NCBI GenBank assembly: GCA_037043015.1
Contig: CM073323.1
Location: 25,510,758-25,574,757, forward strand
DNA length: 64,000 nucleotides
DNA from: Bryum argenteum
Taxonomy: Eukaryota > Streptophyta > Bryopsida > Bryales > Bryaceae
Reading direction: 5' to 3'
Below are positions 63,770 to 64,000 of this stretch, one piece after another (position 1 is the first letter of the stretch; every line of letters starts with the position of its first letter). The notes beneath the pieces were generated by a model. The model saw nothing but the letters and a program-made list of their open reading frames with translations, did no database searches and had not been told where the DNA came from. A program made the position numbers and the translations under genes.

Positions 63770-64000
63770 CACTATTGTAGACATAATTAGTTACAAGTGA
63801 AGATCTGATCAACATTCATTTTGAACTTTGCATGACTTTTGTATGGCGTCTCACGAGGTTTGGATACACAACACCATTTACCAAAACCGATCAGATTCAG
63901 GACCCTGATGAAGAAACAAAACAAAACAAATTTCTGCATGATTCCACAAACCTTCGTTTGAACCACCACAAACTGTTCACCGTTTCATCATCCAGTGTAA

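Overview
The window looks like nuclear DNA of a land plant. Protein-coding genes have many short GT-AG introns (mostly about 70-420 nt), and the families are plant families: an LRR receptor kinase, SnRK1 alpha, zeta-class GST and a short PRKCSH-like membrane protein. Gene density is low (six recognisable host loci in 64 kb) and most of the rest is transposon-derived. Short introns combined with abundant mobile DNA fit a bryophyte or lycophyte better than a seed plant, but that is inference and I cannot name the species.

Layout. 673-2090 (+): zeta GST/maleylacetoacetate isomerase without its N-terminal exon. 2.1-7.0 kb: AT-rich intergenic DNA with small inverted-repeat elements. 6994-7281 (+): small secreted cysteine-rich peptide. 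8751-14753 (+): complete 18-exon LRR receptor-like kinase, every splice phase closing on an 857-residue product. 16683-17977 (-): secreted dienelactone-hydrolase-family protein with a 22-nt microexon. About 20.46-27.0 kb (-): LINE-like unit with a decayed ORF1 and an EEP endonuclease ORF but no visible reverse transcriptase, with a very strong strand composition bias; it abuts what looks like the 5' part of a host gene (27011-27313, -). About 30.0-40.94 kb: a large inverted-repeat-bounded DNA transposon. It carries a decayed Mutator-type transposase with a SWIM zinc finger on the minus strand and, divergently on the plus strand, a spliced gene joining an RGG-rich leader, a ParB-like segment and a DNA N4/N6-methylase-like segment. 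41191-42863 (+): short membrane-anchored PRKCSH/glucosidase-II-beta-like protein. 44118-47746 (-): SnRK1 alpha kinase, 9 exons. 48-64 kb: no convincing genes; a dense field of MITE-like elements.

Two results stand out. First, the roughly 10.9-kb transposon pairs a Mutator-type transposase with a ParB-plus-methylase-like accessory gene, a combination reminiscent of bacterial mobile elements. This copy is decayed and its right terminal repeat is itself interrupted by a later insertion. Second, many non-autonomous elements here share ends of the form TTAA-CCC...GGG-TTAA. One nested insertion at 55.6 kb captures the TTAA target duplication directly, implying a TTAA-specific (piggyBac- or Kolobok-like) transposase somewhere in this genome.

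Gene models were made by hand from splice signals and reading-phase closure. No homology search or transcript evidence was available.
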